Below are positions 1 through 5,090 of a DNA stretch of 5,515 nucleotides, piece after piece. The notes under the pieces were generated by a model. The model made no database searches. It worked only from the letters and a program-made list of their open reading frames with translations, and was not told the origin of the DNA. The position numbers and the translations under genes are program-made. This stretch comes from Actinomycetes bacterium (GTDB taxonomy: Bacteria > Actinomycetota > Actinomycetes > Actinomycetales > Cellulomonadaceae), in contig JAEYNO010000223.1 of NCBI GenBank assembly GCA_023412515.1, positions 1-5,515 of the forward strand. The letters are read 5' to 3'. Positions within the stretch are counted from its first letter, which is position 1. Each line of letters opens with the position of its first letter.

Positions 1-128
1 CCCGTCACCTCGAGGCGCGGGCGCGCGCCGGGGCGCAGCACGACGCTCCCGCCCGGCGACGACCAGCGTGCGGGCGTGCCGTCGTGGCGGGTGTCGGGCG
101 GTGGCGCTGCGGCGCGCGGCCGGGGCAT
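1..128 (-). CDS. Partial hypothetical protein, N-terminus only, cut by the left window edge
   Basis: A leftward reading frame begins with ATG at 128-126 and stays open for 42 codons to the window edge. The visible residues are a Pro/Arg/Ala-rich start followed by ARWSSPGGSVVLRPGARPRL, which looks more protein-like than the other frames here, and third codon positions are almost all G or C. A Shine-Dalgarno-like GAGAGG lies at 143-138, nine bases before the ATG, and a plausible promoter lies further upstream at 206-178. No domain is recognisable from so little sequence and I propose no function. The gene follows the MarR gene on the same strand after about 100 bases, so it may be partly co-transcribed with it or have its own promoter. 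The call rests on signals and composition, not homology. Confidence 0.42.
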   Translation of the reverse strand, partial: MPRPRAAAPPPDTRHDGTPARWSSPGGSVVLRPGARPRLEVT

Positions 129-177
129 CGAGCCGGACCTCTCGGGCGTGCGACGGGCCGTGGCTTGACCCGTTCGC

Positions 178-206
178 AACGTAGGAGAGGTCGGTGGGCT
201 GCGCAA
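178..206 (-). promoter_or_regulatory. Putative promoter for the left-edge leftward gene
   Basis: On the minus strand TTGCGC (206-201) is followed after exactly 17 bases by TACGTT (183-178), which fits a sigma-70-type -35/-10 pair. Transcription would start near 171 and give a leader of about 43 bases to the ATG at 128. The stretch lies in the gap after the MarR stop codon. It is a consensus match only, and the -35 box is weak. Confidence 0.35.
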
Positions 207-231
207 ACGCTGGCGTGCCCGCCCGCAGGGG

Positions 232-684
232 TCAGCGGGGGGCGTCGCGCAGCGCGTGGACCATCGCGCGCAGCGCCCGGTGGGCGTCCGCACGCTCGGT
301 CGGGCCGAGCCCGCGCAGCATCCTGTCCTCGACCGAGCGGACCGCGGCGCTCGCGAGCGCGAGCCGTCGCCTGCCAAGGGCGGTGAGCTGCACGGGCAGG
401 GCGCGCCCGGTCGGCGCCGCCGCGGGCCGGGCGACCTCGCCGTCGCGCTCGAGCGACTGGAGGAGCACGTGCATGGTCTGTCGCGTCACGAAGGTGCCGC
501 GCGCGAGGTCGGCGCTCGACGCGCCGGGCCGCTGGGCGAGGAGCTCGAGGCACGCGTAGTGCGTGACGCTCATGCCGAGCGGGCGCAGCACCTCGTCCAT
601 CGCGGTGCGGAGCGCGCTGGACGCCTCCTTGAGCAGGTAGCCGAGCGAGGTGTCGAGGTCGATGCCGGCGCCGTCTTGACCCAT
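232..684 (-). CDS. MarR-family transcriptional repressor
   Basis: This 150-residue protein has the length and layout of MarR-family winged-helix regulators, which bind palindromic operators as dimers and release DNA on binding a small molecule or on oxidation. The N-terminal dimerisation helix covers about residues 11-36 (DTSLGYLLKEASSALRTAMD). A helix-turn-helix follows at about 54-82 (SSADLARGTFVTRQTMHVLL), then a wing at about 84-100 and a C-terminal dimerisation helix rich in Ala and Arg. Arg68 and Gln69 lie in the likely recognition helix. The only cysteine is Cys45, so a two-cysteine OhrR-type switch is unlikely. The ATG at 684-682 is the only sensible start before the conserved region. 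It has no clear Shine-Dalgarno and lies inside an operator, so the mRNA may be leaderless or nearly so. The gene diverges from the VOC-fold gene, its probable target. The inducer is unknown. Confidence 0.9.
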   Translation of the reverse strand: MGQDGAGIDLDTSLGYLLKEASSALRTAMDEVLRPLGMSVTHYACLELLAQRPGASSADLARGTFVTRQTMHVLLQSLERDGEVARPAAAPTGRALPVQLTALGRRRLALASAAVRSVEDRMLRGLGPTERADAHRALRAMVHALRDAPR

Positions 685-705
685 GTCAGCATTCTGACAT
701 ACGGT
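676..705 (+). promoter_or_regulatory. Putative promoter of the VOC-fold gene
   Basis: TTGACC (676-681) and TACGGT (700-705) are separated by 18 bases and match -35 and TANNNT-type -10 boxes. Transcription would start near 711-712, with a leader of about 38 bases. The first inverted repeat (683-700) fills the spacer and the second (711-726) lies at the start point, so a bound repressor would block RNA polymerase. The boxes were read by eye. Confidence 0.5.
683..700. promoter_or_regulatory. Inverted-repeat operator O1, likely bound by the adjacent MarR protein
   Basis: ATGTCAG-CATT-CTGACAT is a perfect inverted repeat with 7-bp arms and a 4-bp centre. Its left end overlaps the start codon of the MarR gene (684-682), and the whole element lies between the proposed -35 and -10 boxes of the divergent gene. 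Dyads of this size are typical MarR-family sites, and a second copy 27 bp away supports a specific role. Binding is inferred from position. Confidence 0.75.
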
Positions 706-710
706 CGTGG

Positions 711-726
711 TGTCAGAAAACTGACA
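711..726. promoter_or_regulatory. Inverted-repeat operator O2, second copy of the MarR-type site
   Basis: TGTCAG-AAAA-CTGACA repeats the 6-bp arms and 4-bp spacing of the site at 684-699 with an A-rich centre. The dyad centres (about 691.5 and 718.5) are 27 bp apart. This copy covers the expected transcription start of the VOC-fold gene and would also lie in the upstream promoter region of the MarR gene, consistent with joint control of both genes. Confidence 0.75.
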
Positions 727-749
727 ACCCGTCGTCCCAGGAGCGCACC

Positions 750-1118
750 GTGCCCGTCACCGGCCCCGACTTCCTCTCCCTCCAGGTCAGCGACCTCGAC
801 GCCGCCCGCGCGTTCTACGAGCGCTACCTCGGCCTCGTCCGCTCGCCCGCCGGCCCGCCGCACGCGGTCGTGTTCACCACGTCGCCCGTCGCGTTCGCGC
901 TGCGCGAGGTGCTGCCGGGCGTCGACCTGTCCGCCGTCGACCAGCCGGGCCTCGGCGTGGCCCTGTGGCTGCACGCCACGGACGTCCAGGACGTCCACGA
1001 CGCGCTCGTGGCCGACGGCCACCGCATCGTCACCGCGCCGTTCGACGGCCCGTTCGGCCGGACGTTCACGTTCGCGGACCCCGACGGCTACCACGTCACC
1101 CTCCACGACCGCGCCTGA
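750..1118 (+). CDS. VOC-superfamily (glyoxalase/bleomycin-resistance fold) protein
   Basis: This 122-residue protein has the paired beta-alpha-beta-beta-beta modules of the vicinal oxygen chelate superfamily. Module 1 begins FLSLQVSDLDAARAFYERYL (8-27). Module 2 begins around GVALWLHATDVQDVHDALVA (69-88) and ends in the hallmark FADPDGYHVTLHD (108-120). Superfamily members include glyoxalases, ring-cleavage dioxygenases and antibiotic-binding or -modifying proteins, so the substrate cannot be named. The usual C-terminal metal ligand Glu, found in motifs like DPDGN-x-x-E, is Thr117 here, which favours a binding or non-canonical role over a classical metalloenzyme. The GTG start at 750 follows AGGAG (739-743) after six bases. 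The gene diverges from the MarR gene and carries a twin operator, so it is probably induced when that repressor is released. No signal peptide or membrane segment is visible, so it is likely cytoplasmic. Confidence 0.88.
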   Translation: MPVTGPDFLSLQVSDLDAARAFYERYLGLVRSPAGPPHAVVFTTSPVAFALREVLPGVDLSAVDQPGLGVALWLHATDVQDVHDALVADGHRIVTAPFDGPFGRTFTFADPDGYHVTLHDRA

Positions 1119-1141
1119 GCGCCCGCGCCGCGGCGTCGTCG

Positions 1142-1160
1142 GTCGCCCGGACCGGGTGAC
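1142..1160. promoter_or_regulatory. 19-bp near-perfect palindrome before the three-gene operon
   Basis: GTCGCCCGGACCGGGTGAC has 9-bp arms around a central A with one mismatch (a G-T wobble as RNA). It lies 24 bases after the VOC gene stop and overlaps the proposed -35 box of the downstream operon (1156-1161). It could be an operator dyad, or a hairpin that helps terminate the VOC transcript. No T-run follows, so an intrinsic terminator is less likely. Confidence 0.45.
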
Positions 1161-1184
1161 ACGCGCGGCCCACGGGCGCACACT
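1156..1184 (+). promoter_or_regulatory. Putative promoter of the receiver-flavoprotein / kinase / zinc-finger operon
   Basis: GTGACA (1156-1161) and CACACT (1179-1184) are separated by exactly 17 bases, a good sigma-70-type arrangement for a high-GC actinobacterium. Transcription would begin near 1190-1191, giving a leader of about 50 bases. This placement argues against the upstream GTG at 1185 as the translation start. Confidence 0.5.
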
Positions 1185-1185
1185 G

Positions 1186-1218
1186 TGGCCGTCGACCTGG
1201 CCGTCGAGTGGCCGTCGA
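1186..1218 (+). repeat. Three direct repeats of TGGCCGTCGA in the operon leader
   Basis: Exact copies of TGGCCGTCGA start at 1186, 1198 and 1209, so they recur every 11-12 bp, about one helical turn, on the same DNA face. They lie just past the proposed -10 box and before the ribosome-binding site at 1232-1236. A tandem regulator site is one possibility. An upstream in-frame coding extension is the alternative and is less likely, because it would place the start codon at or before the transcription start. Confidence 0.55.
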
Positions 1219-1231
1219 TCCCGCCCGGCAC

Positions 1232-1236
1232 GGAGG
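1232..1236 (+). promoter_or_regulatory. Ribosome-binding site that decides the start at 1242
   Basis: GGAGG lies five bases before the in-frame GTG at 1242-1244. The alternative in-frame GTG at 1185 has no purine-rich sequence at a suitable distance, and the receiver domain begins only a few residues after 1242. The shorter form is therefore preferred. Confidence 0.75.
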
Positions 1237-1241
1237 TCCGT

Positions 1242-2915
1242 GTGGCACCAGACGCACCAGCACGTCCCGCCCTCGTCACGGTCGACGACGACGCCGCGGT
1301 GTCACGCGCCGTCGCGCGCGACCTGCGCCGCCGCTACGGCGAGCAGTACCGCGTGGTGCGGGCCGAGTCCGGGGCCGAGGCGCTCGACGTGTGCCGCGAG
1401 CTCAAGCTGCGCGGCGAGCAGGTCGCCGTGCTGCTCGCCGACCACCGCATGCCCGGCATGAGCGGCATCGAGTTCCTCGAGCAGGCCATGGACCTGTTCC
1501 CCGCCGCGCGGCGCGTGCTCCTCACCGCGTACGCCGACACCGACGCCGCGATCGACGCCGTCAACGTCGTCGACCTCGACCACTACCTGCTCAAGCCGTG
1601 GGACCCGCCCGACGAGAAGCTCTACCCGGTGCTCGACGCGCAACTCGACGCGTGGCGGGCGTCGGCGCCGTCGGCCGTGCACGGCCCCAAGGTCGTCGGG
1701 CACCGGTGGTCCGCGCGGTCGTCGCAGCTGCGCGAGTTCCTGGCCCGCAACCAGGTGCCCTACCGCTGGTTCGCGTCCGACTCGCCCGAGGGTGCCCGGC
1801 TGCTCGAGGCCGCGGGCGTCGACGACGCGCGGCTGCCGGTCGTCGTGACGTCCGACGGCGACGTGCTGGTCGAGCCCGACGACGCGACGCTCGCCGCGCG
1901 CGTCGGCCTCGAGGTCCGGCCCGCCGCGGACTTCTACGACCTCGTGGTCGTCGGGGGCGGGCCCGCCGGCCTGAGCGCCGCGCTGTACGGCGCGTCGGAG
2001 GGCCTGCGCACCGCGCTCGTCGAGCGCACCGCGACCGGCGGGCAGGCCGGGCAGAGCTCGCGCATCGAGAACTACCTCGGCTTCCCCGACGGGGTCTCGG
2101 GCGCGCAGCTCACCGAGCGCGCGCGGCGCCAGGCGCAGCGGTTCGGCGCCGAGATCGTCATGACGCGCGACGTGTGCGGGCTCGACGTCAACGGGTCGGC
2201 GCGCGCCGTGCGGTTCGCCGACGGCAGCACGCTCGCGGCGCACTGCGTGATCCTCGCCAACGGCGTGTCCTACCGCGAGCTCACCGGTCCGGGCCTCGGC
2301 ACGCTCACCGGGCGGGGCGTGTTCTACGGCTCGGCGCTCACCGAGGCGCCCGGCTGCCGCGACCAGGACGTGTACGTCGTCGGCGGCGCCAACTCGGCAG
2401 GGCAGGCCGCGATGTACCTCGCGCGCGACGCGCGGTCCGTGACCCTCGTGGTGCGCGCGGGCGACCTGCGCGCGTCGATGTCGCACTACCTCGTGGAGCA
2501 GGTCGAGGCGCACCCCCGCATCCGGGTGCGCACCGGCACCGAGGTCGTCGAGGCGATCGGCGACGAGCACCTCGAGCAGGTCGTGCTGCGCGACGCCGCG
2601 ACGGGCGACAAGCAGACCGTCGACACCGGTTACCTGTTCGTGTTCATCGGCGCAGCGCCGCTCACCGGGTGGCTCGACGGCACGCTCGACCGCGACCCGC
2701 GCGGGTTCGTCCGCTCGGGCCCCGACCTGCTCGTCGACGGACGCCCCCCGGCCGGCTGGCCGCTGGACCGCCCGCCGTACCACCTCGAGACCAGCGTCCC
2801 GGGGGTGTTCGCGGCCGGCGACGTGCGCGCCGAGTCCGCCAAGCGCGTCGCGTCCGCCGTGGGCGAGGGCGCGATGGCCGTCATGCTCGTCCACCGGTAC
2901 CTGGAGCAGCTGTGA
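1242..2915 (+). CDS. Response-regulator receiver fused to a thioredoxin-reductase-like FAD oxidoreductase lacking CxxC
   Basis: With the GTG start at 1242 the protein has 557 residues and three parts. A CheY-like receiver (about 9-125) has its acidic cluster at Asp15-17, phosphoacceptor Asp67 (LLADHRMPGMSG), Thr95 and Lys118-Pro119. A glutaredoxin-like middle domain (about 148-225) has Ser157-x-x-Ser160 where thiol proteins have CxxC, and LPVVV at about 199-203. The rest resembles thioredoxin reductase: FAD motif GGGPAG (238-243), TGGQAG (265-270), NAD(P)-site GGANSAG (381-387) and C-terminal FAD motif GVFAAGDVR (521-529). The redox CxxC is replaced by GSALTEA (363-369), and the cysteines (51, 312, 335, 372) form no pair, so classical disulfide reduction is unlikely. 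The enzyme probably transfers electrons from NAD(P)H via FAD to an unknown acceptor, perhaps controlled by phosphorylation. It is soluble and overlaps the kinase gene by 4 bp. Confidence 0.92.
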   Translation: MAPDAPARPALVTVDDDAAVSRAVARDLRRRYGEQYRVVRAESGAEALDVCRELKLRGEQVAVLLADHRMPGMSGIEFLEQAMDLFPAARRVLLTAYADTDAAIDAVNVVDLDHYLLKPWDPPDEKLYPVLDAQLDAWRASAPSAVHGPKVVGHRWSARSSQLREFLARNQVPYRWFASDSPEGARLLEAAGVDDARLPVVVTSDGDVLVEPDDATLAARVGLEVRPAADFYDLVVVGGGPAGLSAALYGASEGLRTALVERTATGGQAGQSSRIENYLGFPDGVSGAQLTERARRQAQRFGAEIVMTRDVCGLDVNGSARAVRFADGSTLAAHCVILANGVSYRELTGPGLGTLTGRGVFYGSALTEAPGCRDQDVYVVGGANSAGQAAMYLARDARSVTLVVRAGDLRASMSHYLVEQVEAHPRIRVRTGTEVVEAIGDEHLEQVVLRDAATGDKQTVDTGYLFVFIGAAPLTGWLDGTLDRDPRGFVRSGPDLLVDGRPPAGWPLDRPPYHLETSVPGVFAAGDVRAESAKRVASAVGEGAMAVMLVHRYLEQL

Positions 2916-4432
2916 GCGCACCCACCGACGACCTGCGCGCGTCCCCGCCCGACGGCGCCCTGCCCTGCGACGTCGAGGAGCTGCGGACGCTCTTCCTGTT
3001 CGAGGCGCTCGACGACGACCAGCTGCGCTGGCTGTGCCGCCACGGGCACGTCGAGCACCGCGATCCCGGCCCGCTGTACGCCGAGGGCGAGCCCGCGCGC
3101 TGGTTCTACGTGCTGCTCGAGGGGACGGTCGCGATGTCGCGGCGCGTCGGCACCGACGACGTCGAGGTGTCCCGCACGTCGCAGCGCGGCGTGTACGGCG
3201 GTGCGACGGCCGCCTACCTGGGGGACCGGACGCCGCAGCGCTACTCGCAGACCATGCAGGTGCTCGCGCCGTCGCGGTTCTACGCGCTGCCCGCGCCGGA
3301 CTTCGCGCAGCTCATGACGTCGTGGTTCCCGATGGCCGTGCACCTGCTGGAGGGGCTGTTCGTCGGGCAGCGGACCACGCAGCAGGCCGTGGGGCAGCGC
3401 GAGCGCCTGCTCGCGCTCGGCGCGCTCTCCGCGGGCCTGACGCACGAGCTCAACAACCCCGCGGCGGCCGCGAACCGCGCGACCGCGGCGCTGCGCGAGC
3501 GGGTCGCGGGCATGCGGCACAAGCTCGCGATGATCGCCGACGGCCCCTACGACGCGACGACGCTCGGCACGCTCGTCGACCTGCAGGAGCAGGCCGTCGA
3601 GGCGCTCGCGAAGTCCCGGGCGCCAGGGGCCCCGCCGCCGCCCACGGCCCTTGAGCGCACCGACGCCGAGGACGCGGTCGCGGACTGGCTCGACGCGCAC
3701 GGCATCGCGGGCGGCTGGGACCTCGCGCCGACGTTCGTCACGGCGCGCCTCGACCCGCCGTGGCTGGACCGCGTGGCCGACGCGGTCGCGCCCGGCATCC
3801 TCGAGGGCGCCGTGCGGTGGCTGTCCTACGCGCTGGAGACCGAGCAGCTCATGAACGATGTCGAGGACGCGACCTCGCGCATCTCGTCGCTGGTCGGTGC
3901 CGCCAAGCAGTACTCGCAGATCGGCCGCGCGCCCGACCAGACGCTCGACGTGCACGAGCTGCTCGACTCGACGCTCACGATGCTCGAGCGGCGGCTCGAC
4001 GGCGTCGACGTCGTGCGCGACTACGACCGCACGCTGCCGCCCGTGCACGTGTACGGCGCCGAGCTCAACCAGGTGTGGACCAACCTGATCGACAACGCCG
4101 CGCAGGCCATGGACGGCCACGGCACCCTCACGCTCACGACGCGCCGCGTCGACGACTGGCTCGAGGTCGAGGTCGCCGACACCGGACCCGGCATCCCGCC
4201 CGAGATCGCCGACCGCGTGTTCGAGCCGTTCTTCACGACCAAGCCCGTCGGGTCCGGCACCGGCCTGGGCCTCGACATCGCGTGGCGCATCGTCGTGACC
4301 AAGCACCACGGCGACCTGTCGGTGCGCTCGACGCCGGGGGACACCCGGTTCGTCGTGCGCCTGCCCTACGCCCCGGCGGACGCGCCGGGTGCCGCCCCGG
4401 CGCGCGGCCCCGACCCGGAGGTGACCGCATGA
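2912..4432 (+). CDS. Soluble sensor histidine kinase with N-terminal cyclic-nucleotide-binding-like domain
   Basis: This 506-residue protein starts at GTG 2912, overlapping the previous stop in GTGA, with GGAG (2903-2906) five bases upstream. Residues about 22-150 form a cNMP-binding-like beta-roll (WFYVLLEGTVAMSRR at 64-78). The phosphate-binding cassette is degenerate: where GE is expected the sequence is YGGATAAYLGDRTPQRYSQT (95-114), so the ligand may not be cAMP or cGMP. The histidine-kinase core has H-box His178 in HELNNP, N-box NLIDNAAQAM (391-400), G1 DTGPGIP (423-429), F-box FEPFFTTK (437-444) and G2 GSGTGLGL (447-454). About 100 extra residues, with a Pro-rich stretch at 241-244, separate the H-box helix from the second helix (about 312-340). 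There are no transmembrane segments. It presumably phosphorylates itself and then Asp67 of the adjacent receiver protein; that partnership is inferred from operon context. Confidence 0.92.
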   Translation: MSAPTDDLRASPPDGALPCDVEELRTLFLFEALDDDQLRWLCRHGHVEHRDPGPLYAEGEPARWFYVLLEGTVAMSRRVGTDDVEVSRTSQRGVYGGATAAYLGDRTPQRYSQTMQVLAPSRFYALPAPDFAQLMTSWFPMAVHLLEGLFVGQRTTQQAVGQRERLLALGALSAGLTHELNNPAAAANRATAALRERVAGMRHKLAMIADGPYDATTLGTLVDLQEQAVEALAKSRAPGAPPPPTALERTDAEDAVADWLDAHGIAGGWDLAPTFVTARLDPPWLDRVADAVAPGILEGAVRWLSYALETEQLMNDVEDATSRISSLVGAAKQYSQIGRAPDQTLDVHELLDSTLTMLERRLDGVDVVRDYDRTLPPVHVYGAELNQVWTNLIDNAAQAMDGHGTLTLTTRRVDDWLEVEVADTGPGIPPEIADRVFEPFFTTKPVGSGTGLGLDIAWRIVVTKHHGDLSVRSTPGDTRFVVRLPYAPADAPGAAPARGPDPEVTA

Positions 4433-4776
4433 GCGAGACCGCCATCGACCCGACCGTGCCGCCCAGCGGCCCCGGCTGCGTCGACTGCGACGCGTCGGGC
4501 GGCTGGTGGTTCCACCTGCGCCGCTGCGCCGCGTGCGGGCACGTCGGCTGCTGCGACTCGTCGCCCGCGCAGCACGCCACCGCGCACTGGCGCGACACCG
4601 CGCACCCGCTGGTGCGCAGCTACGAGCCGGGCGAGGACTGGTGGTGGGACTACTCGGCGGGTGCGTACGGCCAGGGCCCCGACCTGACGCCGCCGCAGGC
4701 GCACCCCGCCGACCAGCCCGCCCCGGGCCCGGCCGACCGCGTCCCGCCGGACTGGCGCTCCCACCTCCACGCCTGA
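4429..4776 (+). CDS. UBP-type zinc-finger protein
   Basis: This 115-residue protein starts at ATG 4429, overlapping the kinase stop in ATGA. A strong GGAGG (4417-4421) lies seven bases upstream. It matches the zf-UBP family: likely zinc ligands are Cys17, Cys20, Cys33, Cys36, Cys41, His49, His53 and His59, with the conserved HLRRCAACGHVGCCDSSPAQH stretch (29-49) and the HP...Y-EPGEDWWWD segment (59-74). The tail (about 78-115) is Pro/Gly/Ala-rich and probably disordered. In eukaryotes this finger binds the free C-terminus of ubiquitin. Bacteria generally lack ubiquitin, so here it more likely binds another glycine-ended peptide, a partner protein or nucleic acid. Its translational coupling to the kinase suggests an adaptor or regulator in the same pathway. 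No enzymatic domain is present. Confidence 0.9.
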   Translation: MSETAIDPTVPPSGPGCVDCDASGGWWFHLRRCAACGHVGCCDSSPAQHATAHWRDTAHPLVRSYEPGEDWWWDYSAGAYGQGPDLTPPQAHPADQPAPGPADRVPPDWRSHLHA

Positions 4777-4796
4777 CCCGAGGACCCGGGCGTGAT

Positions 4797-4987
4797 CTGG
4801 TCGAAGTAGCGACCAGTTCGCGGCCCCGGTGATCCCCCACCGACCAGTTCACGTCGGCCCGGGCCGAGACACCCCACGCGCGGGCCCCCGCGCCGGCTGG
4901 GCCGGGCGCCCCCGGCGTCGTTCGAGCACGCGTGAACTGGTCTCAGATGTGACCGGTTGGGGCCTGGTGGTCTCCCGGAGTGACCAG
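4797..4987. repeat. Dispersed GACCAGTT motifs and CTGGTC-N8-GACCRG inverted repeats
   Basis: GACCAG-type cores occur at 4811, 4842, 4951 (GACCGG) and 4982. The pairs 4811/4842 and 4951/4982 are each exactly 31 bp apart. Two cores are preceded by the opposite strand's motif at a fixed distance: CTGGTC-N8-GACCAG at 4797-4816 and CTGGTC-N8-GACCGG at 4937-4956. A weaker TGGTC-N9-GACCA occurs at 4968-4986. After the core at 4842 comes a perfect 14-bp palindrome, TCGGCCCGGGCCGA (4854-4867). The function is unknown; regulator sites or a mobile intergenic repeat are possibilities. Confidence 0.65.
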
Positions 4988-5090
4988 TGTGCGTCTCGGG
5001 CCCTCACCGAGCGGTCGGCTCGCGTCGCATCTGTGGCTCGGCGGCCGACGCGTGGGCCGGCACCCGGCCGGCCGACCCGATCGGTGTCGA

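Noticed and set aside
5..553. Leftward 182-codon frame overlapping the MarR gene and the left edge
   Set aside because: It is Arg/Pro/Ala-rich with no motif. It conflicts with the MarR frame, which has a clear domain, and with the better-supported partial frame at 1-128.
1185..1241. In-frame extension of the receiver-flavoprotein to GTG 1185
   Set aside because: There is no ribosome-binding site, the start would lie at or before the predicted transcription start, and the added residues are encoded by the three direct repeats. GTG 1242 has GGAGG five bases upstream.
1208..2911. Upstream extension of the kinase frame, which stays open from 1208
   Set aside because: This part is an extreme Arg/Ala-rich translation lying out of frame inside the flavoprotein gene. 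The kinase has its own GTG at 2912 with a Shine-Dalgarno and a normal domain start.
1302..2921. Long leftward open frame (539 codons) opposite the receiver-flavoprotein gene
   Set aside because: It is the antisense shadow of a GC-rich gene. Its translation is Arg/Val/Glu/His-rich without domain motifs, while the forward frame has clear receiver and FAD motifs throughout.
4777..4800. Intrinsic terminator after the zinc-finger gene
   Set aside because: Only a 4-bp CCCG/CGGG pairing is visible and no T-rich tract follows.
2630..4852. Very long leftward open frame (740 codons) opposite the kinase and zinc-finger genes
   Set aside because: Stop codons are rare in such GC-rich DNA. The frame spans three unrelated forward genes and part of the intergenic region, has Arg-rich low-complexity sequence and shows no family motif.
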